DNA of 64,000 bases, taken from JAFGGG01 sp964634205 (GTDB lineage Bacteria; Spirochaetota; Spirochaetia; SZUA-6; RPPD01). The notes below the pieces were generated by a model that was not told the origin of the DNA, made no database searches, and saw only the letters and a list, made by a program, of their open reading frames with translations. The stretch is taken from positions 39,777 to 103,776 of the forward strand of contig CAZWKE010000007.1 of the NCBI GenBank assembly GCA_964634205.1, read 5' to 3'. Every line of letters starts with the position of its first letter. Position 1 is the stretch's first letter. The position numbers and the translations under genes are program-made. Of the stretch, positions 34,486 through 42,209 are shown piece by piece.

Positions 34486-36504
34486 ATGTCTGACATAAAT
34501 ATCCCCGGGGTAAAAAGCAATATTAACACGGAAAAAATGATCAAGGCGCTTATGGACGCCGAGCGCGTGCCCTTAAAGCGCATGGAAACAGAGGTCGACC
34601 GCTATAAAACCGACAAAAAAACCTGGCAGGATTTGAATGTTGTCATTTCACACGTTAAAAACAGTGCCAATAAGCTCTGGAGTTTTAATAACCCTTTTGA
34701 GGACAAAATTGCCAAAAGCAGTGATGAGTCCGTCCTTACCGCGACAGCTACGCGTAAAGCAATTGTTGATAAGAAACAAATAACAGTAAAACAGGTGGCC
34801 ACCGCCGATCGTTTTTTATCCGGCTCTCTTAATACGGAGTTTAAGGTTGACGCGGGGACCTATCGCTTCCGTATCGGAAAGGACGAGATATCCTTTTCAT
34901 TCCCCGGCGGCACGGTGAATGAATTCGTCTCCATGATAAATAAAAAAGGCAAGAATCTGCTGAAAGCCTCTGTGCTGCGAAACACACAAGACACCCAAGT
35001 CGTAGTAATCGAATCACTTAAAACCGGCAAAGAAAACAAGCTTGAGTTTCTTGATGACGCAATTAGTTTCGGACTCAAGTCCGGTATGCTGAAAAAAACC
35101 ACTACATCAAGCCTCTCGGTACCTCTTCGCAGCGAAGCAATAAAGCAACTTGCATCTCCCCTTACCGCCGGAATGTACTCAATACAGGAAGGGGTGTTGT
35201 CGGTTAATCCGTCGGTGAAACTGCAGATACCGATTCAACCCAGCTTTACTCTGAACCAGAATATGGTTCTGGAATACGAGGTAAAAACACACCAAATTGC
35301 ACCGGAAGAATTAAAAGAGATCACCCCACCCTCCGGTCCGGAAATTCCCGACACCGGGTATATAGAACATAAAGGAATAAGGATTTACAGTGAAAAGTCC
35401 AAAGTAATTACGCCCGAACAGAAACAACCCGAACCTGCCAAACGCGTGGATGATATGAACGTCCTCTCCTTTAAATCTCAGGGTAACGTCATCTCTCTTC
35501 CCCAATTAAAAGACTCTGAGAATTTTATAAAAGTCCAGATCCCCATCGGAAAACTGGCCCCCAATATAGAGTCTTTCATTATTCAAAACAACAATACCAA
35601 CCGCAGTATTCAGTTGAGAAACATCACCATCACAGATCCTACGGTTCGCGGCGGTTATGTCGCGGCAAATCCCATCTCCCAGGCCGGTGACGCAATATTG
35701 GAATTGAATGGTGTTGAAATTGTCCGTGATAAAAACCAGATAGACGATCTTATCCCCGAAGTTACAATAAATTTACTGCAAAAAAGTGATAAACCGATAG
35801 ATCTTTCTATTGAAAGAGATGTAGATGCAATAAAACAGGATATTATTGCCTTTATCGGCAACTACAACAGACTTATCACCGAAATTGACATTCTGACAAG
35901 AAAAAAGGAATCGGTGATAGACGAAGCCACCTATCTTACGCCTGAAGAAAGAAAAGACGCGGAAAAGCGTCTCGGTATATTACAGGGTGATATCACTTTG
36001 ATGAACCTTAAAAACAGCCTGCAGCGTATAATGATGAATCCCTATAAAACCGATGGAGACAGGAACATGGTGCTGCTGGCGCAGCTGGGCATATCCACCA
36101 ACGCCGCAACCGGCTCAGCCGGTTCATTGGATAAATCACTTTTACGCGGATATCTTCAGATTGACGAGTCTAAACTTACCCAGGCTCTGAAAGCTCACCC
36201 GGAATGGGCAAGGGAGCTGTTCGGTAACGATACAAACGGAGACCTGATTGTTGACACCGGCGTGGCGTATACCGTGGAAAATTACCTGAAACCCTATATC
36301 AATACCGGGGGAATCTTCGAGACAAAAATAGCTACAATAAATTCACAGATGTCACGGAAAAAAACCGAGATCAGAAATTACAATGAGCATCTCAAGGATT
36401 ATGAAGCCAAACTGAGAAAAAAATACGGAATGATGGAAGGTATGATAGAAGAATTACAAAAAAGTTCACAATCATTGAAAAATCTTAACCAGGGTAATAA
36501 ATAA
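34486..36504 (+). CDS. fliD: Flagellar filament cap / hook-associated protein 2 FliD
   Basis: 672 residues. N-terminal FliD domain (DINIPGVKSNINTEKMIKAL, MDAERVPLKRMETEVDRYKT) and C-terminal FliD domain (RDVDAIKQDIIAFIGNYNRL, NLKNSLQRIMMNPYKTDGDR, TKIATINSQMSRKKTEIRNY). FliD caps the growing filament and directs flagellin folding; it is exported by the flagellar type III system without a signal peptide. It is longer than the E. coli protein (468), as in other spirochaetes, because of the central region. It starts 33 bases after flaG. Confidence 0.94.
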   Translation: MSDINIPGVKSNINTEKMIKALMDAERVPLKRMETEVDRYKTDKKTWQDLNVVISHVKNSANKLWSFNNPFEDKIAKSSDESVLTATATRKAIVDKKQITVKQVATADRFLSGSLNTEFKVDAGTYRFRIGKDEISFSFPGGTVNEFVSMINKKGKNLLKASVLRNTQDTQVVVIESLKTGKENKLEFLDDAISFGLKSGMLKKTTTSSLSVPLRSEAIKQLASPLTAGMYSIQEGVLSVNPSVKLQIPIQPSFTLNQNMVLEYEVKTHQIAPEELKEITPPSGPEIPDTGYIEHKGIRIYSEKSKVITPEQKQPEPAKRVDDMNVLSFKSQGNVISLPQLKDSENFIKVQIPIGKLAPNIESFIIQNNNTNRSIQLRNITITDPTVRGGYVAANPISQAGDAILELNGVEIVRDKNQIDDLIPEVTINLLQKSDKPIDLSIERDVDAIKQDIIAFIGNYNRLITEIDILTRKKESVIDEATYLTPEERKDAEKRLGILQGDITLMNLKNSLQRIMMNPYKTDGDRNMVLLAQLGISTNAATGSAGSLDKSLLRGYLQIDESKLTQALKAHPEWARELFGNDTNGDLIVDTGVAYTVENYLKPYINTGGIFETKIATINSQMSRKKTEIRNYNEHLKDYEAKLRKKYGMMEGMIEELQKSSQSLKNLNQGNK

Positions 36505-36522
36505 TCGCAAGGAGTAAAAACA

Positions 36523-37449
36523 GTGAAAATATACATGAACGGGCAGGAAATGGATTATACATTGGAGAACGAAAACAATATCATCGATGTAATCAAATCG
36601 ATAGAAGACTGGTTGAAAAAATCACAGATGCTTATCACCAAGCTTGATCTGGACGGCAAACCGTATACATATGAAATCCTTTGTCGGGAAAAAAATATGA
36701 AAATCGACGCGGTAAAAAAAATGGAAATTGAAGCCAATCATATCAATGATGTGCACCTGGTCCAGATTAATGCGGTAATGAAATATTTAAAAAAGGCAAC
36801 CGATGCCCTGGATAATAGCGATGCTGATAGTATGGAAGATCTTTTGAAGGATTACACGGATATTCATTTACTTTTATGCAGTATCTTCGGCATCCGTGAT
36901 ATCGACGCTTCGATACCCGAACTATTTCTGCTTGATAAAATATTCGCCGGAACAACAGCGGGGATGGTTCGTTCCTGGATACAGGAAAATAAACAGGAAG
37001 CTATGGATGCCATTTCACAAATAACGATAAAACTTCGCCTGTTACAGAATGAAATAACCAATCCGCTTGTCACTCTTGGTGAGGTAATTCAAAAATTGAA
37101 AAATTCTCAAAAAGATATCAGCAATGTATCTGTTTTATTGCAAACGGGAAAAGACAGAGAGGCTATGCAGATTATCGTTAATTTTTCTGAATTGACCCAG
37201 AGCCTATTACGTATTTTTACCAATATTCAGTTCACCAAAATATTGCATGATCTGAAATTTAAAAATAAAACATTTGATCAGTTTTATACGGATTTTAATA
37301 AAAATCTTCACGAACTCATAGAGGCTTTTGAGAAAAAGGATCTGGTGCTGATAGGAGACCTTCTTGAATATGAGATCGCCCCGTCTATAGAAGAAATAAT
37401 TGATGTCTCTGAAAAACTAACCAAGAAAAGCGGAGAGGTTAAAGAATAA
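36523..37449 (+). CDS. Protein of unknown function in the flaG-fliD operon, possible flagellar chaperone
   Basis: 308 residues from GTG 36523 with AAGGAG upstream. The N-terminal 70 residues look like a small alpha/beta domain (MKIYMNGQEMDYTLENENNI, DLDGKPYTYEIL); the rest is helical (MKYLKKATDALDNSDADSME, NPLVTLGEVIQKLKNSQKDI, LLQTGKDREAMQIIVNFSEL). No signal or membrane helix. Position after fliD is where FliS and FliT chaperones lie in other bacteria, and the helical C-terminus would fit such a role, but the sequence is not recognisably either. Its 3' end overlaps the convergent WecA-like gene by 11 bases. Confidence 0.6.
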   Translation: MKIYMNGQEMDYTLENENNIIDVIKSIEDWLKKSQMLITKLDLDGKPYTYEILCREKNMKIDAVKKMEIEANHINDVHLVQINAVMKYLKKATDALDNSDADSMEDLLKDYTDIHLLLCSIFGIRDIDASIPELFLLDKIFAGTTAGMVRSWIQENKQEAMDAISQITIKLRLLQNEITNPLVTLGEVIQKLKNSQKDISNVSVLLQTGKDREAMQIIVNFSELTQSLLRIFTNIQFTKILHDLKFKNKTFDQFYTDFNKNLHELIEAFEKKDLVLIGDLLEYEIAPSIEEIIDVSEKLTKKSGEVKE

Positions 37450-38551
37450 ATTTCTTTGAGTTTTCTTCGGCTGATTTTGCCATTTCTTTCTTTTTTGATT
37501 GGATAAGATTTAACAACCCGTAACCGAACAACAATCCAACCCAGACAATAATGGTCAGATATACCGGAATTTCCCTGGGAAGAATAACCGTGGTAATCGC
37601 GATAATGCTTAAGTATGCACAAACGGAATACATAACGAAAAGGATCTTTTTTTCACTTAATCCCAAGGCCAGCAGTTTATGATGGATATGCTCCTTGTCC
37701 GGAGAAGCGATGGATCGCTTTTTCTTAACCCTGCGAATAATGGCAGCGGTTGTATCGATAATGGGTATCATCAGGATGGTAATCGGCACCAGTAGACTGG
37801 TAATTGATGCCGAACCTGATATTCCCAGCAGCGGCAGAACCGCAAGAATAAATCCAAGGAAAAGGCTGCCTGAATCACCCATAAATATTTTAGCCGGCGG
37901 AAAATTGAATTTAAGAAATCCCAATACGGCGCCGAATAGCGCAAACGCCACTATGGCCGGCAGCACCTGTGGTGTAGGTTGGATAAGGGAAATAATACCC
38001 ATAGAGAGCGCCGCGAAACCGGTAATACCTCCGCATAAACCGTCCATACCGTCAACAAGGTTCATCGCGTTGGTTATCCCGACTATCCAGAGGATGGTAA
38101 TCGGATATTTGATAAAACCGAGATCAATATCACCCAAATATGGGAGACTGATTGTTGATACCACGAAGCCGCTAAGCGTTACAATTCCGGCCGCGACAAT
38201 TTGAATGAAAAATTTAAAAATGGCTTTTAGATCATAAAAATCATCTACCAGGCCTAAAAAATAAATCAATGAGAATCCGATAAAAATACTTACATATTTC
38301 AGATCCAGCATATGTGTAAGTGAATTATCTATAAACAGATTAAAAAATAATGGAACGGTAATGATACTCAAAAGAAACGCCAGAAAAATACCCACACCAC
38401 CTAAACGGGGGATAAGTTCTTTGTGTATTTTTCTTTTTCCCGGACGATCATACCAGTTAAACTTATGCGAAATATGAATAATGGCAGGCATAAATAAAAA
38501 TGAAAATAATAATGCAGTAAAACCTGTTGTTATAATTAATATCAGTTCCAT
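37439..38551 (-). CDS. WecA/TagO-like undecaprenyl-phosphate N-acetylhexosamine-1-phosphate transferase
   Basis: Glycosyltransferase family 4 enzyme that starts envelope glycan synthesis on lipid carrier. 370 residues, about ten or eleven membrane helices. Motifs: PRLGGVGIFLAFL, LVDDFYDL with the Asp pair, TNAMNLVDGMDGLCGG, FMGDSGSLFLGFIL, and cytosolic HIHHKLLALGLS. The HxHH loop is the WecA/TagO type, not MraY. The C-terminus is basic and Ser/Lys rich. Substrate sugar unknown. The product could build O-antigen-like or cell-surface glycan. Confidence 0.88.
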   Translation of the reverse strand: MELILIITTGFTALLFSFLFMPAIIHISHKFNWYDRPGKRKIHKELIPRLGGVGIFLAFLLSIITVPLFFNLFIDNSLTHMLDLKYVSIFIGFSLIYFLGLVDDFYDLKAIFKFFIQIVAAGIVTLSGFVVSTISLPYLGDIDLGFIKYPITILWIVGITNAMNLVDGMDGLCGGITGFAALSMGIISLIQPTPQVLPAIVAFALFGAVLGFLKFNFPPAKIFMGDSGSLFLGFILAVLPLLGISGSASITSLLVPITILMIPIIDTTAAIIRRVKKKRSIASPDKEHIHHKLLALGLSEKKILFVMYSVCAYLSIIAITTVILPREIPVYLTIIVWVGLLFGYGLLNLIQSKKKEMAKSAEENSKKFIL

Positions 38552-38658
38552 TATCTACTTCTTAAGTATATCACAATATACTAAATATTTCTTACTAGCA
38601 AACATAAGATAAAAAAGCAACTGTGTCAATTCTTTAATCCTTTTGGTATATAGAAAAA

Positions 38659-39114
38659 TCACATTTTTTTCTTTTGCTGCTCAAAAGCCTTTATATTCTG
38701 AAATGCCTGGTTTATTTTCTGGGCAATCTCCGTTGCGGTTTTAAAACGTGCCGGATCATTGGCAAACCTGTCGGGATGATATTGCCGCAGGAGATTTTTA
38801 TGCGCTTTCTTTACCTCTTCGAACGGTGCGTCAAAGCGAACTTTCAGAATTGCGTAATCCTGTCGTAAGGCTTCTTTCATGTGCCGAATTCGCTGCCGAC
38901 GGGCGTTTTCCCGTGCGCTATTCTGTGCGGTGCGGGGACCCTCCGGTTTGGGTGTATTTTTTCCTTCTCTAAGATATTCATCCAACTCATCCCATGCATC
39001 CTGCATATCCGGGTCGTAATACCGTCTTTTGCCCTCCGCATCGGTGGAATAGTTTTCATCCCCACGGAACAGCGAGCGAAAAAAAGACTCGATACTGTCA
39101 AAAATGTCAGGCAT
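38659..39114 (-). CDS. Small J-domain protein (C-terminal J domain)
   Basis: 151 residues. The J domain is at the C-terminus (about residues 88-147): YAILKVRFDAPFEEVKKAHK, then LLRQYHPDRFAND with the HPD triad. The N-terminal 85 residues are charged (SIESFFRSLFRGDENYS, AWDELDEYLREGKNTP). No zinc or C-terminal DnaJ domain, so a co-chaperone for a specific client. AAAGGA precedes the ATG. It lies downstream of dapF and upstream of wecA on the minus strand, not in a heat-shock operon. Confidence 0.85.
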   Translation of the reverse strand: MPDIFDSIESFFRSLFRGDENYSTDAEGKRRYYDPDMQDAWDELDEYLREGKNTPKPEGPRTAQNSARENARRQRIRHMKEALRQDYAILKVRFDAPFEEVKKAHKNLLRQYHPDRFANDPARFKTATEIAQKINQAFQNIKAFEQQKKKM

Positions 39115-39187
39115 AGTGTATCCTTTAATGATAGCGATTAGTATAAACTTACTTGAAAATTACTACAATGACAATAATATAGCCGGA

Positions 39188-40036
39188 TCAGGTATTTTCC
39201 TCTTCAAAGTAATAGGTTCCGGAAAATACATATGCCGCTGGTCCGGTCATATAGAGATGGTTGGTTTTTTCATTCCATTCGATAAAAAGATCTCCGCCTT
39301 TGGTATGCAGCGTTGCCTCCCGGTCTGCAAATCCGTTAAGAGCGGCGGCTACGAGCCCCGCGCAGGCCCCGTTTGCACAGGACAACAACTCCCCCTCCCC
39401 TTTCTTCCATGTTCGTATTTGAATATCTTCCCTGCTTAATATTCTGATGAAGCTTACTTGTATTTCGCCGGGGAACATGGAATGCCGTTCTATTTTTTTT
39501 GCCAATGAATGCAGTGAAACATTAAAATCCTGCAGGAAAAGTATCGCCTGTGGTCCGTGCACAAACAGCGGGGTGAGAGTAAACTCCCTGTCGGAAATAA
39601 TCACCGCGGTGTTATATTCTTCCGCACTGTGTTCCTTTAATGTTTTTGTATTTGACAGATCATACGGCTGTTCGATATCAATGCGCAAATTGAAGCTGTC
39701 TATAATCTCCGCATGAATATCAGTATCACCGCTTTCCAGTGACAGTTTCTTTTCACCTGCCAGACCGGAGTCGTAAATATAACGACCCACGCAGGCGATC
39801 GCGTTACTGCAGGGGTCCTGTTCCGAACCGTCTGAGTGAAACATGCGGATTCTTACTTTTTGTCTTTCGCCCGGGAGGACCAGGATCAATCCCCGGCTGC
39901 CTACACCAAAATACCTGTTACTGATTTCTCTGGCAAATCCGGATATTATTTTTTCTTCCGGAACAGCCTGCTCCAGGCAGTTCATAATAACATAATCGTT
40001 TCCACTGGCCTGCATTTTTAAAAATTGAGCTTCCAT
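39188..40036 (-). CDS. dapF: Diaminopimelate epimerase, divergent
   Basis: 282 residues from ATG 40036, two bases after the lysC stop; the frame is open further but inside lysC. Converts LL- to meso-diaminopimelate for lysine and peptidoglycan. Both catalytic cysteines are seen in changed contexts: first in DPCSNAIACVGRY (canonical CGNG), second in GEGELLSCANGACAG (canonical GETxACGTG). FLKMQASGNDYVIMN at the N-terminus is family-typical. The substitutions GN to SN and GT to AN are unusual, so activity or a related substrate should be kept open. It is adjacent to aspartokinase, which supports the assignment. Confidence 0.78.
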   Translation of the reverse strand: MEAQFLKMQASGNDYVIMNCLEQAVPEEKIISGFAREISNRYFGVGSRGLILVLPGERQKVRIRMFHSDGSEQDPCSNAIACVGRYIYDSGLAGEKKLSLESGDTDIHAEIIDSFNLRIDIEQPYDLSNTKTLKEHSAEEYNTAVIISDREFTLTPLFVHGPQAILFLQDFNVSLHSLAKKIERHSMFPGEIQVSFIRILSREDIQIRTWKKGEGELLSCANGACAGLVAAALNGFADREATLHTKGGDLFIEWNEKTNHLYMTGPAAYVFSGTYYFEEENT

Positions 40037-40037
40037 G

Positions 40038-41378
40038 TTACTTCTCAAAAAAAAGTTTATGCAATTTTTGTACCGCATCCTTGTATTTCTTCGTAGGAAC
40101 CACCAGTGACAAATTCGTATCTGACGCTCCCAACGATACCATATTAATGGGAATGTCATGCAGACATTCGAACACCCTGGAGATGAAGAGCGAATCCCGC
40201 CAAAGCTCCTGCCCCACCAGGCAGATGATACTCATTTCGGTTTCCACATTGACATTGGCAATACCGGTCAAATCATTGGTTATTTCGTCCAAACGGTCAA
40301 GCTGATCGATTGTCACCGAAACCGATACTTCCGAAGTGGAAATAAGGTCGACCGCTGTTTTATATTTTTCAAACACCTCAAAGATCTTTCGTAAGAAACC
40401 ATACGCCAAAAGCATGCGGGATGAGGTAATATTAACCAGCGTAATCCCTTGTTTGAAGGCAATGGCCTTAAGCCCGGCACTTTTATTTTCAGAGGTTATT
40501 TTTGTTCCGGGTGCCGCCGGATTCCTTGTGTTTTTAACGATTACCGGAATGTTCTTGTTCACCGCAGGTTGAATGGTTGAAGGATGAATGACCCTGGCGC
40601 CGAAAAAGGCCAGCTCGGCCGCCTCTTTATAGGTGATTTCCGGAATGGTAAAGGCTTTGCTGACCACACGGGGATCTGAGGTCATGATACCATTCACATC
40701 AGTCCATATCTGGACCTCTTCTGAGTCCACGGCGGCACCGATAATGGTTGCCGTATAATCAGATCCACCACGCCCCAGAGTAGTGGTAATTCCGTCCACA
40801 GTAGAAGCGATAAACCCCTGGGCCACATACATTACCCCTTTTTCCGGTTTTATTTGCCCGCGTACTCGTTCATTGGTCAACTCAAAAATCGGGTAGGCAT
40901 TGGTAAAGTTATCATCGGTGATTATAAGCTGACGCGAATCCAGGAGAACCGTTCGAATGCCGAGTTGCTGAGCCCTGCAGGCAATTAATAGGGTGGAAAA
41001 CCGTTCCCCGAAAGAGAGAATGACATCATTACTGCGCAGCGTTCGCTCTTTTAACAGGCATAATCCCCTGGAGATGGATTCCAATGATGAAAAATACTGG
41101 GTAAGGGTTTTCAGGCAGTTTTCCCTGTTTGCGCCCTTCAACAGCTCTTCCGCTTCTGCGATATGTCGCTCCTTTAAATCCTTTATCAACTGCCTTGCTT
41201 CGCCGTCCTTGCCCTGTTCCGAGAGATAGGCAATATTCTGTAATGTATCGGTTACCTTGGCCAAGGCGGAAGCGATCACTATCGGTGATTTATCCAATGA
41301 TCCTTGCGCAATGGCGATTACCTTATTGATATGTTCCGCGTTTTGAACCGACGTTCCGCCGAATTTCATTACTATCAT
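40038..41378 (-). CDS. lysC: Aspartate kinase (monofunctional)
   Basis: First enzyme of the aspartate family (lysine, threonine, methionine, diaminopimelate). 446 residues from ATG 41378, giving MIVMKFGGTSVQNAEHI, the usual start; the frame extends to ATG 41435 without an SD. Motifs: KFGGTSV (ATP), FGERFSTLLIA, TTLGRGGSDYTATIIGAA, WTDVNGIMTSDPR. C-terminal ACT domains (about residues 295-446) carry feedback control; no homoserine dehydrogenase is fused. The dapF gene follows immediately. Confidence 0.93.
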   Translation of the reverse strand: MIVMKFGGTSVQNAEHINKVIAIAQGSLDKSPIVIASALAKVTDTLQNIAYLSEQGKDGEARQLIKDLKERHIAEAEELLKGANRENCLKTLTQYFSSLESISRGLCLLKERTLRSNDVILSFGERFSTLLIACRAQQLGIRTVLLDSRQLIITDDNFTNAYPIFELTNERVRGQIKPEKGVMYVAQGFIASTVDGITTTLGRGGSDYTATIIGAAVDSEEVQIWTDVNGIMTSDPRVVSKAFTIPEITYKEAAELAFFGARVIHPSTIQPAVNKNIPVIVKNTRNPAAPGTKITSENKSAGLKAIAFKQGITLVNITSSRMLLAYGFLRKIFEVFEKYKTAVDLISTSEVSVSVTIDQLDRLDEITNDLTGIANVNVETEMSIICLVGQELWRDSLFISRVFECLHDIPINMVSLGASDTNLSLVVPTKKYKDAVQKLHKLFFEK

Positions 41379-41497
41379 ACGGTACTCTAATCCCTTTGCT
41401 GTTTCTTTTTCTGAATGTAAAACCAGATTTTCCATGTAAAAATGATAATGTCAAGTATAGTGTGATTTTAATTTATGGGAAGAACCGCAATTTCCGG

Positions 41498-41522
41498 AAA
41501 AAAAAGCCCCCTCTTGGGGGGC
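41498..41522 (-). terminator. Terminator of tRNA-Gly
   Basis: On the minus strand GCCCCCC/GGGGGC with loop AAGA (41522-41506), followed by a run of T (41505-41498). It lies 38 bases after the tRNA. Confidence 0.85.
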
Positions 41523-41559
41523 AAATACTAACTTCATGCCTTGTAAGCACTAAAGTATA

Positions 41560-41631
41560 AGCGTCCGACCGGGATCGAACCGGCATCTCCAGCTTGGAAG
41601 GCTGGGGTAATAACCATTATACGACAGACGC
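41560..41631 (-). tRNA. tRNA-Gly (anticodon TCC)
   Basis: 72 bases on the minus strand. Acceptor GCGTCTG/CGGACGC, D arm GTATAATGGTTATTAC, anticodon stem CCAGC/GCTGG with loop CTTCCAA (anticodon TCC), T arm GGTTCGATCCC. Discriminator T; CCA not encoded. Confidence 0.95.
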
Positions 41632-41651
41632 CTGAATTTCAATTTTGTTGG

Positions 41652-41680
41652 AATATACTATTTTGTTTACAAAAGGTCAA
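41652..41680 (-). promoter_or_regulatory. Promoter of tRNA-Gly
   Basis: On the minus strand TTGACC (41680-41675), 17-base spacer, TATATT (41657-41652), about 20 bases before the mature 5' end. Confidence 0.7.
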
Positions 41681-41694
41681 GCTTTTGGAGTCTC

Positions 41695-41722
41695 TTGACA
41701 TTTACCGACTCATAGTTACAAT
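41695..41722 (+). promoter_or_regulatory. Promoter of the DUF1573 lipoprotein
   Basis: TTGACA (41695-41700), 16-base spacer, TACAAT (41717-41722), then a leader with GGAAGGG before ATG 41743. It is back to back with the tRNA-Gly promoter. Confidence 0.7.
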
Positions 41723-41742
41723 TACCGTGAAGGAAGGGTACC

Positions 41743-42162
41743 ATGAAAGTGAATACTGTGTTTAAAATCTTTATCGTTATCTGTTTCTTGCTGCCGTTGA
41801 TTTTCAGTTGCCGGGACACACAAGCAAAAACATCCAAGGGTCCGCATATAACATTCGAAAAAACTGAAGTCGATCTGGGTAAAATTCCGCAGAAAGGTAA
41901 GTTTGATTTTTCATTCAAATTCAAGAATACAGGGAAGGAAACATTGAAAATATCTTCGGTAAAATCCAGCTGCGGCTGTACAATCGTTGAAAAGGGTACC
42001 GATACGCTGCAGCCCGGTGAAAGCTCCGAAATAAAGGGCGCCTTCTATTCGAACCAATATAAGGGCAGGCTGGTTCGCGCCATATCGGTGAAATCCAATG
42101 ATCCGGATAAACCCGAGGTCATCCTGTACATCAATTCGGTGGTGGAAGAACCGGCAAACTGA
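41743..42162 (+). CDS. DUF1573 lipoprotein
   Basis: 139 residues. Lipoprotein signal MKVNTVFKIFIVICFLLPLI ending FSC with Cys23. The mature part is a DUF1573 immunoglobulin-like domain: VDLGKIPQKGKFDFSFKFKN, GKETLKISSVKSSCGCTIVE (the SSCGCT motif), LQPGESSEIKGAFYSNQYKG, KSNDPDKPEVILYINSVV. Role unknown; family members are envelope-associated and often near redox or glycan genes. The GH3 gene follows 47 bases downstream with its own promoter. Confidence 0.85.
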   Translation: MKVNTVFKIFIVICFLLPLIFSCRDTQAKTSKGPHITFEKTEVDLGKIPQKGKFDFSFKFKNTGKETLKISSVKSSCGCTIVEKGTDTLQPGESSEIKGAFYSNQYKGRLVRAISVKSNDPDKPEVILYINSVVEEPAN

Positions 42163-42170
42163 AATATTTA

Positions 42171-42199
42171 TTGACTCTTCTCTGCGTTTTTTTTATGCT
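42171..42199 (+). promoter_or_regulatory. Promoter giving a leaderless transcript for the GH3 gene
   Basis: TTGACT (42171-42176), 17-base spacer, TATGCT (42194-42199); ATG 42210 lies 11 bases after. No Shine-Dalgarno is present, so the predicted leader is four bases or none. Confidence 0.6.
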
Positions 42200-42209
42200 T
42201 TAATTACTT

